A stretch of 64,000 bases of DNA from Parasulfitobacter algicola (lineage in GTDB: Bacteria > Pseudomonadota > Alphaproteobacteria > Rhodobacterales > Rhodobacteraceae): assembly GCF_013315265.1 (NCBI RefSeq), contig NZ_JABUFE010000006.1, positions 155,381 through 219,380 of the forward strand, given 5' to 3'. Under the pieces are notes generated by a model. It searched no databases. It was not told the origin of the DNA and was given only the letters and a program-made list of their open reading frames with translations. The position numbers and the translations under genes are program-made. Positions 34,580 to 43,408 of this stretch are shown one piece after another (position 1 is the first letter of the stretch; the number at the start of each line of letters is the position of its first letter).

Positions 34580-35827
34580 ATGAGCACAGATAATATCTTC
34601 GCAATAGAGACAGAACTTTCCTTTGATATGAATACGATGGCAGGTGCCACGACGAACGCGGCCCAGAATAACGTCATCGAAGGCACCGCTGGCGACGACA
34701 TCCTGACGGGACGTTCAGGTGACGATATCATTCGCGGCCTTGAAGGCAATGATCGCCTTTTCGGCGAAGACGGCAACGACCGCATGGGTGGCCAGCAAGG
34801 CGATGACTTTCTAAGCGGCGGAAATGGTCAGGATACAATGTACGGCGACGCTGGCGACGACACACTTGAAGGCGGCGACGGCAATGATCAGCTGCTTGGT
34901 CGTGTTGGCGATGACAGCATCCTTGGTCAGGGCGGCAATGATAACATATCAGGCGACGAAGGCCGCGATACCATCGATGGTGGTGACGGCAGCGATGCTA
35001 TCTTTGGCGGTAATGATGATGATGTCCTGCAAGGTGGTGCAGGCAATGACTTCATCTCTGGCGGCAACGGCAATGATATTCTGCGTGGCGGCGCAGGAAA
35101 TGATACCTTGTTCGGTCAGGAAGGCGATGATCGCATCGGTGGCAAATCCGGCGATGACCGGATTGAAGGCGCCAAAGGCAATGATGTGCTTTACGGCGAT
35201 GGCGGTGAAGACACAGTCAAAGGCGGCTCGGGCGAAGATACGATCTTTGGCGGTGCCGGTGATGATTTTCTGGACGGCGATGCCGGTGCCGATTTCATCG
35301 ACGGCGGGGACGGCGATGATCAGATCTTAAGCTCTGAAAGGGGATCAACAGCCAGCGATGACACCATGCGGGGCGGCGCAGGCGATGACCGTATCACCAG
35401 CTTTTCCGGCAACGATATTCTGGCCGGCGGTACAGGCGATGACACACTGGTCAGCGCGAATGGTAACAATACTCTGACCGGTAATTCCGGGGACGACGTT
35501 CTTGCCTTTTACCAGGGAAGCGCCACGCTGACAGGCGGCGCTGGCAGTGACGAATTTGTCTTTTCGGATAATACGTCACAAGGTCAGGGCGGCACGGCGA
35601 CCGTCACAGATTTTTCAACTGCCGAAGACACGATCGGTATCATCCGAACCATCGGCACGACCGTGACCGCGCAGGAAAATTTCGATCTGTTTTTGCAAGA
35701 AGCACAGCAGGTTGGAAACGCCGTGGTCTGGACTGGCGACAGCACCCAAAACACGGTTGCATTCGAAAATCTGTCCCTGTCTGACCTGACAGTCGATAAC
35801 TTCGAAGACATCTCAGGATTGGTCTGA
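34580..35827 (+). CDS. RTX-type calcium-binding repeat protein
   Basis: 415 residues; acidic, no N-terminal signal peptide. From about residue 30 to 290 it consists of nonapeptide repeats of the form GGxGxDxUx (for example GGDGNDQLL, GGAGNDFIS, GGNGNDILR), which bind calcium in a beta roll outside the cell. The C-terminal 80 residues (from DEFVFSDNTS) resemble the serralysin-type type I secretion region. AGGAG lies ten bases before ATG 34580. No transporter genes are adjacent, so a type I system must be elsewhere. No enzyme domain is visible. Confidence 0.9.
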   Translation: MSTDNIFAIETELSFDMNTMAGATTNAAQNNVIEGTAGDDILTGRSGDDIIRGLEGNDRLFGEDGNDRMGGQQGDDFLSGGNGQDTMYGDAGDDTLEGGDGNDQLLGRVGDDSILGQGGNDNISGDEGRDTIDGGDGSDAIFGGNDDDVLQGGAGNDFISGGNGNDILRGGAGNDTLFGQEGDDRIGGKSGDDRIEGAKGNDVLYGDGGEDTVKGGSGEDTIFGGAGDDFLDGDAGADFIDGGDGDDQILSSERGSTASDDTMRGGAGDDRITSFSGNDILAGGTGDDTLVSANGNNTLTGNSGDDVLAFYQGSATLTGGAGSDEFVFSDNTSQGQGGTATVTDFSTAEDTIGIIRTIGTTVTAQENFDLFLQEAQQVGNAVVWTGDSTQNTVAFENLSLSDLTVDNFEDISGLV

Positions 35828-35833
35828 ACAAAA

Positions 35834-35867
35834 GCAGTGCAGCATCGAAAACCCGGTGCTGCACTGC
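35834..35867. terminator. Hairpin after the RTX gene
   Basis: GCAGTGCAGCA pairs perfectly with TGCTGCACTGC (11 pairs) around a 12-base loop, starting 7 bases after the RTX stop codon. No T-run follows on either strand, so it may terminate with help or stabilise the 3' end of the mRNA. Confidence 0.6.
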
Positions 35868-36281
35868 ACCCGGATCATTACAAAACACCCGGCAAACAGA
35901 TCTGAAACAGACAAGGCTTTTGGACTTTTCAGAATCATTGCAGGCGACTTTCAGCACGCATCCGGGCACCAGTTTTGCGGCGGAAAACTGTTTTTGAAGT
36001 CGGCCGACCGCATTCACCGTGAAATCATCGAAATTGACCAGATCGAAAAGATCGAGGAAGTCTCGGCCGACGATTCGCGTTCGGTCACCGGGTCGTTCGG
36101 ATGGGGCCTGGCCGGGGCCTTTGTCGCGGGCCCCCTGAGTGCGCTGGCCGCCGGGTTTATCGGCGGCAAACGGAATGACGTCACCTTTATCTGCACCCTG
36201 AAATACGATCGCAGCTTCGTCGGCGTGATCAACGCCCGCGACCTGTCCGCGCCTTTCCTGCTAGCGAAAAAAGACGCGTGA
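35856..36281 (+). CDS. Uncharacterised protein with glycine-rich hydrophobic segment
   Basis: The frame to 36281 looks coding: FRIIAGDFQHASGHQF, KLFLKSADRIHREII, then GAFVAGPLSALAAGFIGGKR and NDVTFICTLKYD. Similar small proteins with a beta domain, a glycine-rich helix and a C-terminal strand occur in Rhodobacterales with no known function. The only in-frame GTG, at 35856, lies inside the hairpin stem, so I doubt this start; the real one may be a rare codon near 35925. About 110-141 residues. Confidence 0.6.
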   Translation: MLHCTRIITKHPANRSETDKAFGLFRIIAGDFQHASGHQFCGGKLFLKSADRIHREIIEIDQIEKIEEVSADDSRSVTGSFGWGLAGAFVAGPLSALAAGFIGGKRNDVTFICTLKYDRSFVGVINARDLSAPFLLAKKDA

Positions 36282-36343
36282 GGCAAAGCGTCGACGTATC
36301 GTGGCGCACCTTACCTTAGGGTGCAAACGGTATTGTCAGAAAG

Positions 36344-36931
36344 CTACGATACATCTGATTTGCAAGAAACACGCCGCGGTTCGACTGACCGAAAACTCAG
36401 GTGATCAACATCGGCCCCAAACCTCTGACGCAGGATAGCTTTTACGGTACCAATTTCAGTTGGCGTTGCTTGAAGGCCACGTCCGACGACATGAACGGCT
36501 CCGGGCTGTATGTTCAAAATATGCGTGTATTCTTCAGGAGTATAATTCGTTTCGCTGACGCCGTTGTATGACCAGCCTTTAAGGTATGCAAACCGTCCCG
36601 ATCTTTCGTAAGGTGCTGAAATTATGCGATACCGCTGTCCTTCTGGGCCAATATAGATGTCCATACGACCGTCGGGTGGTGTGGCCCCCATGGCAGCGCC
36701 AATTACATAGCTTGCATCACAGTCAGCCCGACCGTTGCATTTCTTGAACTGACCCTGCTGAATGGGGCGATAGCTCAAAACCAGCCCAAACTGCGTATAT
36801 GGTTGTGGGACCGCCAAATACACACGATCTTTTGAGACCGAAAATTCGTTCATCACACGGTCGCTTGATTCATTGATCTCAAAACACCCCGACAGCATCA
36901 AGACAAAGGCAAAAGCAAATAGTCGTTTCAT
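36344..36931 (-). CDS. Uncharacterised lipoprotein
   Basis: 195 residues from ATG 36931. MKRLFAFAFVLMLSGC is a signal peptide with lipobox LSGC, lipidated Cys at 16. The mature part has four more cysteines (CNGRADC and two others) and a C-terminal YTHILNIQPGAVHVVGRG block. No family recognised. It is monocistronic and convergent with the gene before it. Confidence 0.8.
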   Translation of the reverse strand: MKRLFAFAFVLMLSGCFEINESSDRVMNEFSVSKDRVYLAVPQPYTQFGLVLSYRPIQQGQFKKCNGRADCDASYVIGAAMGATPPDGRMDIYIGPEGQRYRIISAPYERSGRFAYLKGWSYNGVSETNYTPEEYTHILNIQPGAVHVVGRGLQATPTEIGTVKAILRQRFGADVDHLSFRSVEPRRVSCKSDVS

Positions 36932-37002
36932 ATCCAAATTCCTCGCTCACGAATCCGTGAAACCTTATGTCTGGGGAAAACCAGTTACAACGCGATAGCA
37001 AC

Positions 37003-37031
37003 AAAAAAAACGCCAGCACGAAGCTGGCGTT
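37003..37031 (-). terminator. Terminator-like hairpin pointing leftwards
   Basis: AACGCCAGC / GCTGGCGTT (9 pairs, five-base loop) flanked on the left by eight A, so on the minus strand it reads as stem-loop plus eight T. No minus-strand gene lies immediately to the right; see findings. Confidence 0.7.
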
Positions 37032-37191
37032 GAGTTATTGAGGCAGGTTTCATACAGGCAAGAAACCTATCGAGCAGTGATCCCTTTATAAGCAATCCGG
37101 CGCTGCGGTCCAAGCTAAAAGTTTGAAAAGGTTGAAAAGCCTGCGTACGTTAGACCGAAATGAAAAAGATAGAATGGGGAACGTCCACAAA

Positions 37192-39006
37192 ATGAGACTG
37201 TTAAGCATGGGCAGCATCCGAAAAACCGGCCTGATTCTGGGCCTGCTGGCAACCACCGGATTTGTATCCGCCGAACCTAAACATGGCATAGCTATGTATG
37301 GTGACCCTGCACTACCACCGGATTTTGTGTCCCTGCCCTATGTAAACCCCGATGCACCCAAAGGCGGTCGCGCGGTTTTTGCGGAACGCGGAACCTTCAA
37401 CAGTCTGAACCCTTTCATCTTCAAAGGCGCTGTGCCTTGGCAGCTTCGCTCTGTCACATCCGAAGGTCTGATGGGCCGGAATTGGGATGAACCTTTCACC
37501 ATGTACGGTCTTTTGGCCGAATCGATTGAAGTCCCGCCGGATCGGGGATGGGCTGAATTCACGCTGCGCGAAAACGCACGCTTTTCCGATGGCAGTCCGG
37601 TCACGGTCGAAGATGTGATGTGGTCTTACGAAACGCTCGGCACCCAAGGCCACCCCCGTTATCTTGGACTGTGGAATAAGGTTGCAGCGATGGAACAAAC
37701 GGGACCACGATCCATTCGCTTTACGTTCAATGATGAAGATCGCGAACTTGCTTTGCTGGTCGGCTTGCGTCCGATTTTAAAAAAAGCACAGTGGGATGGT
37801 ATTGATTTTGCAAACTCAACATTGGATCAAATTCCAATAACAACAGGGCCTTACACGGTTACGGACTATCAAACGGGGCGTTTTGTTGAACTGACACGCA
37901 ACCCCAATTACTGGGGTAAAGATCTGCCTTTGCGCCGGGGTATGTATAATGTTGACACGATCCGGATGGAATTTTTTGGTGATGCCTCGGCGATGATAGA
38001 AGCGCTGAAAGGTGGTTTGATCAATTCGCACCGCGAAACGAACGTACAATCCTGGGAAGTTCAGTACGACTTTCCGGCCGTTCAATCTGGAGATATCGTC
38101 AAATCCGTGATCCCCCATCAGCGGCCATCCGGGATGACCGGCTTTGTCATGAACACCCGCCGCAGCAAGTTTTCCGATTGGCGCGTGCGCGATGCTCTAA
38201 TCCACGTATTTAACTTTGAGGTGATAAACCAAACCGTCACCGGCGGGCAATCACCACGCATCACGTCTTATTTTTCAAATTCAGAACTTGGCATGCGCCC
38301 CGGCCCTGCCGAAGGCCGTGTGCTTGCGTTGCTTGAGCCATACAAGGATGAACTTATCCCTGGCGCGCTTGAAGGATACAGCGTGCCCGTATCAGACGGA
38401 ACATTGCGCAACCGCAAAAACCTGCGCCACGCTATGGCCCAACTTGAAGCAGCCGGATGGACGATACAGGATGGCGTGTTGAAAAACAGCGATGGGCTAC
38501 CCTTTACCATCGAAATTCTGCTGCAACAGGGGGCCATCGAAAATCTGGCGATCATGGAGATTTACCAACAATCGCTTGAACGCCTTGGTATTCAGGCAGT
38601 GATTTCAACCGTGGATAATGCGCAATACAAGGCGCGCACTGAAACCTATGATTTCGATATGACGCAGTATCAGGTCGGGCTAAGCTTATCGCCAGGAAAT
38701 GAGCAGTACGCCTATTGGGGCGGTCAAGGTGTTAACCAACCGGGCACGCGCAACTGGATGGGCGTGAATTCAGTTGTCGTCGAAGCGATGATTGACCAGA
38801 TGCTGGCCTCAGATAATCGGGACGAGCTGATTACCGCCACCCGCGCCCTGGACCGAGTGTTGACATCAGGTCGCTATGTTATTCCTACTTATCAATGGAA
38901 TGTCAGCAGGATTGCACATGTGAAACAGCTGAAATATCCAGATTATATTCCGATCTATGGGGATTGGATCGAATGGCAACCTGACGTTTGGTGGTATGAG
39001 GAGTAG
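37192..39006 (+). CDS. YejA-like family 5 extracellular solute-binding protein
   Basis: 604 residues, periplasmic peptide-binding protein of the SBP_bac_5 family. Start at 37192 (MRLLSMGSIRKTGLILG) is preceded by GGGGA; the signal peptide ends about Val-Ser-Ala at 27. Mature protein opens KHGIAMYGDPALPPDFVSLP, a YejA/MppA-like start; TLRENARFSDGSPVTVEDV is the family signature. Binds oligopeptides or microcin C-like compounds. No yejBEF permease or ATPase genes follow, only a short lipoprotein gene three bases on. Confidence 0.88.
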   Translation: MRLLSMGSIRKTGLILGLLATTGFVSAEPKHGIAMYGDPALPPDFVSLPYVNPDAPKGGRAVFAERGTFNSLNPFIFKGAVPWQLRSVTSEGLMGRNWDEPFTMYGLLAESIEVPPDRGWAEFTLRENARFSDGSPVTVEDVMWSYETLGTQGHPRYLGLWNKVAAMEQTGPRSIRFTFNDEDRELALLVGLRPILKKAQWDGIDFANSTLDQIPITTGPYTVTDYQTGRFVELTRNPNYWGKDLPLRRGMYNVDTIRMEFFGDASAMIEALKGGLINSHRETNVQSWEVQYDFPAVQSGDIVKSVIPHQRPSGMTGFVMNTRRSKFSDWRVRDALIHVFNFEVINQTVTGGQSPRITSYFSNSELGMRPGPAEGRVLALLEPYKDELIPGALEGYSVPVSDGTLRNRKNLRHAMAQLEAAGWTIQDGVLKNSDGLPFTIEILLQQGAIENLAIMEIYQQSLERLGIQAVISTVDNAQYKARTETYDFDMTQYQVGLSLSPGNEQYAYWGGQGVNQPGTRNWMGVNSVVVEAMIDQMLASDNRDELITATRALDRVLTSGRYVIPTYQWNVSRIAHVKQLKYPDYIPIYGDWIEWQPDVWWYEE

Positions 39007-39009
39007 AAA

Positions 39010-39120
39010 ATGAAGAAAGCAATAATAGTGTTGATTCTTATGGGTTTAGCAGCCTGTAATACGGTCGACGGTATCGGTAAAGATATCCGAAAAGCCGGCA
39101 GCACGGTTTCAAATATGTAG
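39010..39120 (+). CDS. Entericidin-like small lipoprotein
   Basis: 36 residues: signal peptide MKKAIIVLILMGLAACN with lipobox LAAC (Cys16), then NTVDGIGKDIRKAGSTVSN, the entericidin A/B pattern. The ribosome site GAGGAG overlaps the end of the preceding gene, and the ATG is three bases after its stop, so it is likely translationally coupled. Entericidins are small cell-envelope lipoproteins linked to stress lysis; role here unknown. Confidence 0.85.
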   Translation: MKKAIIVLILMGLAACNTVDGIGKDIRKAGSTVSNM

Positions 39121-39169
39121 TAACGTCATTGGCCGTTCATCAAGCCCGCTAGGACCTGATGAGCGGCCG

Positions 39170-40780
39170 TTATACAGGTTCCAAATATCCGCGATAATGC
39201 ACAACCAAACCGATACCCAAGGGTGCAGACAAGCGGACATCAAAGCGAAATTTACCCTCTGATTGTGTCTCATGCGACACACTGATTGGTAACAGCCATT
39301 TGGGCATCGGAATTCCGCCGAATATCTTTGCAGATGTAACAGGAAACACCAAAGCATCCCCTTTTACCTGAAGACCAAGCAAGAAGGTGAACGGACCAAA
39401 CCGTTCAGTCATACCATTGGTTGCAGGGGCAAGATGGCTTTTAAAGGTCTGCTTTCCAAAATGCCGGTGCCATGTTTCGCCTGATTGTGTGCGGATCTTT
39501 ACCACCTCAACCGAAATATCATCATCCGCTTTGGGAAATCGAAATACCCACCCCAAAAGACGTGAGATAAGACCGGTTCCACGGGTGACTGTGGATTTTC
39601 CAACCAAACGCAGCACACCATACGTCTGATGTGACGCCTGAACCAATGGGGGCAATTCTCTGAAAACGGGCCCCAGCACTGTTTGAAAAATAGGTTGTAA
39701 TTCTGTTTCTTCTGTCGTGGTGATCACAGCCAGATCGGACACCGCGTCTTCGATCTGGTGCAAGCTTATCACAGCGGCTGATACGCGGGCACCTGGGGCG
39801 ATGCCCTGAGGGTTTCGCAAAGCTGCGCGGGTGGCAACAGCGGGAATAAAAGGGCCTTCGCCCTGTTCGGCCACCAAACGCCAACTGCGCCGTATATGTG
39901 TGCCTGCGGTCGCCCCCGTGACATGCACCACCATTCCGCCGCGATCACTGCCTAAGAACCAAAGCATTTTGGCGGAAAAAAGCATCGTCACGATCAACCA
40001 GTTCTGCACAGGAAACATTACCTTGCTGCGCATCCAGGATATCGCGGCCAGCCCATAATTCATAACGCCCAGTTCAAGCCCTGCGCGAAAGAAAACACTG
40101 CGGGCCTGAAAAACTTCGGGGAATACTTTTAGATCGGGCACCTCGATCAGCCAGCCTTTACGCCGCATATCACTGGACAGATCATAGGCAACCGGCCCGG
40201 ACCAACTGCGCCGCATCTGCCATTTGCCACCGATCATCATCGGAATATCGGTACCCGCCTGTGATAAAATGCCGGCCACAACCGATTTACCCCGTGGGGC
40301 CCGATTGCCCGGCAGAATCGCGGTATCGATCATCTCGATGCTGTCCATATCCTTGGACAATTCCTGAACAACGGCCGAGGACACGGCCGGAACACTTGAA
40401 AGCCCCGACAAGGCAAAACACCCGTTTTCTTTGGCCAGATCATCAAGTTGCGCCAGCCCAATGCAGAAATCCGCATCATCGGCCAGGTCAAGATAATGAA
40501 TACCATGACTTAATGCGAAATGCGCCAAACGATACGGATCATCGCCATAGCTGTGAAAAGGGCCCGCGGCATCGACAACCACATCAGGCTTAACCGTCAA
40601 CAACAGCGACAGGTCACCGGTTCGATCCAAAGTTAATGCAGTTGCATCCAGATCATCTGCCAGTATCTGCGCTTTTTCCATAGAACGCCCTGCGATAACA
40701 ACGTCATGCCCATCGCGCACCAGAAGACGGGCCGTGCGTTCGCCAAAAACGCCATAGCCACCCAGAATAACAACTTTCAT
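39170..40780 (-). CDS. Saccharopine dehydrogenase-like protein with DUF4166 domain
   Basis: 536 residues. N-terminal Rossmann domain MKVVILGGYGVFGERTARLL with a saccharopine-reductase-type fold up to about 350, including a hydrophobic stretch (about 245-290), then the DUF4166 beta-rich domain (about 355-535) with FGPFTFLLGLQVKGDALVFP. Start 40780 overlaps the end of the DCC-family gene by four bases, giving a translationally coupled pair. Enzyme activity unknown, a NAD(P)-linked reductase of a lipid or sugar is possible. Confidence 0.85.
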   Translation of the reverse strand: MKVVILGGYGVFGERTARLLVRDGHDVVIAGRSMEKAQILADDLDATALTLDRTGDLSLLLTVKPDVVVDAAGPFHSYGDDPYRLAHFALSHGIHYLDLADDADFCIGLAQLDDLAKENGCFALSGLSSVPAVSSAVVQELSKDMDSIEMIDTAILPGNRAPRGKSVVAGILSQAGTDIPMMIGGKWQMRRSWSGPVAYDLSSDMRRKGWLIEVPDLKVFPEVFQARSVFFRAGLELGVMNYGLAAISWMRSKVMFPVQNWLIVTMLFSAKMLWFLGSDRGGMVVHVTGATAGTHIRRSWRLVAEQGEGPFIPAVATRAALRNPQGIAPGARVSAAVISLHQIEDAVSDLAVITTTEETELQPIFQTVLGPVFRELPPLVQASHQTYGVLRLVGKSTVTRGTGLISRLLGWVFRFPKADDDISVEVVKIRTQSGETWHRHFGKQTFKSHLAPATNGMTERFGPFTFLLGLQVKGDALVFPVTSAKIFGGIPMPKWLLPISVSHETQSEGKFRFDVRLSAPLGIGLVVHYRGYLEPV

Positions 40781-41229
40781 TTGATCAACCTTGCCCGCAA
40801 CCCCGGCCCTGCGACCGCACACATATCTGTGCGCCCAAAGACAGAATACCTGTTACGCGCAATCCGCCGATAAAGCCATCCACGTACGGCACGCGGCAAA
40901 ATCTCAAGTGCAATAAGCACGCGCCCCCATCCACCGGAACGGCGACCCACATGGATCATCGCTTCGATCCCCTGATAGGTTTGACCCTGATCCAGAACCA
41001 GCCATGTTTCAGGATCATCCTGCTTGATATTGTAATGCGTCAGAACGGCCTGCCCCAGTGGGGTTTGCACCGGGCAAATTCGGATATCGCCACTTTTATC
41101 CAGAATATCAATCATACGCGCGCCGAATGTACAAAGCGTGCAATCACCATCCATGAACGCAATCGGCGTTTGATCATCAAACTTGGGTACATCCGGATCG
41201 GTACGGTAGCTATAGGCAGGCGCTGACAT
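40777..41229 (-). CDS. DCC-family thiol-disulphide oxidoreductase-like protein (DUF393)
   Basis: 150 residues from ATG 41229, with AGGG nine bases before. MDGDCTLCTFGARMIDILDK holds the DxxCxxC (DCC) motif; GRTDMCAVAGPGLRAR ends the protein. DCC proteins are predicted thioredoxin-like with unknown partners. The four-base overlap with the DUF4166 gene indicates a common mRNA. Confidence 0.88.
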   Translation of the reverse strand: MSAPAYSYRTDPDVPKFDDQTPIAFMDGDCTLCTFGARMIDILDKSGDIRICPVQTPLGQAVLTHYNIKQDDPETWLVLDQGQTYQGIEAMIHVGRRSGGWGRVLIALEILPRAVRGWLYRRIARNRYSVFGRTDMCAVAGPGLRARLIK

Positions 41230-41410
41230 TTTCTTATCCCTCTGATCGATAGATAGAGTGCTGATAAAAAGGGAAAAGATAATGTGCCAGTGTGACGCGG
41301 ACGAATATGACTTCGTAAATGTCATACCTTCGGCAACAGTACCCAAAACAAAGAAAATATCTTCTTTCTGCTTTGAATACGCATGCCGAAGGGAAATTAA
41401 AAGCTTATGA

Positions 41411-43300
41411 TCAGCTGGCCTCTGCCCAATCCCAAGGACGCGCAAAATTGCCCAGAACATGGCTGACAGCCTCGTCTGTGACATCCCCGGTTTTATTAAC
41501 CTTGGCGACAAGACCACGCTTTTTATCTTCGACAACGCTGACCACTTCGGCATTTACATCAGCATCCGCCAAGGCTGCATTATAAATACGTTTGATCGCC
41601 ATTTTGCGCAGGTCCGGCTTAAAGATTTTACCGACTGCGGTCTTTGGAAGTTCATCCATGATCTCAACATATTTTGGCTGTGCAGCACGTTCATGAACGT
41701 GTTCGTTCGCATATGCCATCAGATCATCGGTCGTTGCAGTGGCACCATCAATCAGTTCGACATAAACGCATGGCAGCTCGCCTGCGTGGGCATCGGGTTG
41801 GCCGATTGCACCGGCAAAGGCCACATCTTCATGACCGGCCAAAGCCTCTTCAATCTCGGCGGGGTCAATATTATGGCCCCCACGAATGATCAAATCCTTG
41901 GCGCGCCCTGTAATCCAAAGATAACCATCCGCATCAATGCGCCCCAGATCACCGGTGCGCAAATAGACATCATGGTGAAACAACTCGTGGTTTTTATCGT
42001 GCTCGGTATAGGTGGATCCAGCAAATACGCCTGGGTTGTCGATACAAATCTCACCTACCTCATCGACAGCGCATTCTTTTACGCCATCCGGGGAATGGGT
42101 CAGAATTTTGACGTCTGTATAAGGAAACGGCAGCCCGACGGAACCGATTTTCTTTTCACCATCAATCGGGTTGCATGACACCAGACAGGTGGCTTCGGTC
42201 AAACCATAACCTTCGACGATCTTCACGCCAGATGCTTTTTCAAAGCGTTTGAACAATTCGACCGGCAAAGGGGATGACCCCGAAAACGCTGTTTTCAGCG
42301 ATGATACATCCGCGTTTACTGGGCGCTGCATCAGGGCGGATATGGCCGTTGGAACGGTGATCATAAACGTCACCTCCCACCGTTCGATCAGCTTCCAGAA
42401 GTTGTCGAACACGCCTTCCCCACGATAGCCCTGCGGTGTTGGGAAAATCACATGGGCACCGCTGTAAATCATGGCCATAAAGATCGGATAGCAGGCGAAA
42501 ACATGGAACATCGGCAGCGGACAGATGATCTTGTCTTTTTCAGTAAACAGAATGCTTGCGCCCATAAGGCCGTTGTAAATCATGCCTGAATATTTGTGTT
42601 GGGCGACTTTCGGCATGCCCGTCGTGCCGCCGGTATGGAAATAGGCGGCAACACGATCAGTCTTGCTGTCTTCAAAATCAAGTGTGCTGTTTTGTTTAGC
42701 GACCGCATCGGAAAAATTCAGAACCGTCGCCTTGTGCTTTACGTCGACCTTTGGCCGGATCAGCGGAACGATGAACTTTTTCAATCCCGTCAGATAGCGC
42801 AGCAGATCCACTTCGATAATGTGGGTCACATTTGGGGCCAATGCGGCGGCATCAGCTGCCTTTTGGGCAACATCTGTTTTGGGAAAAGCTTTGAGTGTGA
42901 CCAGCACCTTTGCGTTGGTTTCACGCAAAATCCCACCGATTTGTTCGGCATCTAGCAGCGGGTTGATCGGGTTTGCAATGCCTGCAACAGTGCCCGCGAT
43001 CAGCGTTATGTTCGCTTCATTACAGTTGGGCAACAGATAGGCGACAGCATCATCTTCACCAACACCCAGACCACGAAACAAATTGGCGGCTTGCGTGATT
43101 TTTGTATGAATTTCATTCCACGTAAGCGTTTCAGCTTTGGCATCGGGATCGGAAAAAAGCTGAAAGGAAACGGCAGGGCGATTGCCAAATTTTGTTTTGG
43201 TCCTTGTCAGAAGCTCGTATGTCGTAACGGGAAGATCCCGCGCTTCATAAGCCATTTCCGTTTCAATGGCCTTTTTTTGATCAATCGTCGCGAATTGCAT
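41411..43300 (-). CDS. Acyl-CoA synthetase (AMP-forming)
   Basis: 629 residues of the ANL superfamily. AMP-binding motif FHTGGTTGMPKVAQHKYSG, GYGLTEATCLV, and the C-terminal hinge GYLWITGRAKDLIIRGGHNI with the catalytic Lys in PKTAVGKIFKPDLRK. Activates a fatty or aromatic acid to its CoA thioester. I place the start at 43300 (MQFATIDQ) because GGGAGG is two bases from the ATG at 43309 but eleven from this one. Substrate chain length cannot be read; monocistronic. Confidence 0.9.
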   Translation of the reverse strand: MQFATIDQKKAIETEMAYEARDLPVTTYELLTRTKTKFGNRPAVSFQLFSDPDAKAETLTWNEIHTKITQAANLFRGLGVGEDDAVAYLLPNCNEANITLIAGTVAGIANPINPLLDAEQIGGILRETNAKVLVTLKAFPKTDVAQKAADAAALAPNVTHIIEVDLLRYLTGLKKFIVPLIRPKVDVKHKATVLNFSDAVAKQNSTLDFEDSKTDRVAAYFHTGGTTGMPKVAQHKYSGMIYNGLMGASILFTEKDKIICPLPMFHVFACYPIFMAMIYSGAHVIFPTPQGYRGEGVFDNFWKLIERWEVTFMITVPTAISALMQRPVNADVSSLKTAFSGSSPLPVELFKRFEKASGVKIVEGYGLTEATCLVSCNPIDGEKKIGSVGLPFPYTDVKILTHSPDGVKECAVDEVGEICIDNPGVFAGSTYTEHDKNHELFHHDVYLRTGDLGRIDADGYLWITGRAKDLIIRGGHNIDPAEIEEALAGHEDVAFAGAIGQPDAHAGELPCVYVELIDGATATTDDLMAYANEHVHERAAQPKYVEIMDELPKTAVGKIFKPDLRKMAIKRIYNAALADADVNAEVVSVVEDKKRGLVAKVNKTGDVTDEAVSHVLGNFARPWDWAEAS

Positions 43301-43408
43301 TACCGTCATTTCCTCCCTTGTGGTTCGATGTTTTCGAACCGATTTTTTTCACTGTAGCGGAAGATGGTCAGAAACGCAGCATCTGGCAAGTATGACGCAG
43401 GGAAAAAA

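Noticed and set aside
34700..35500. Possible DNA tandem repeat or CRISPR-like array
   Set aside because: Periodicity of about 27 bases comes from coding of GGxGxDxUx nonapeptides; repeats differ in bases and have no spacers.
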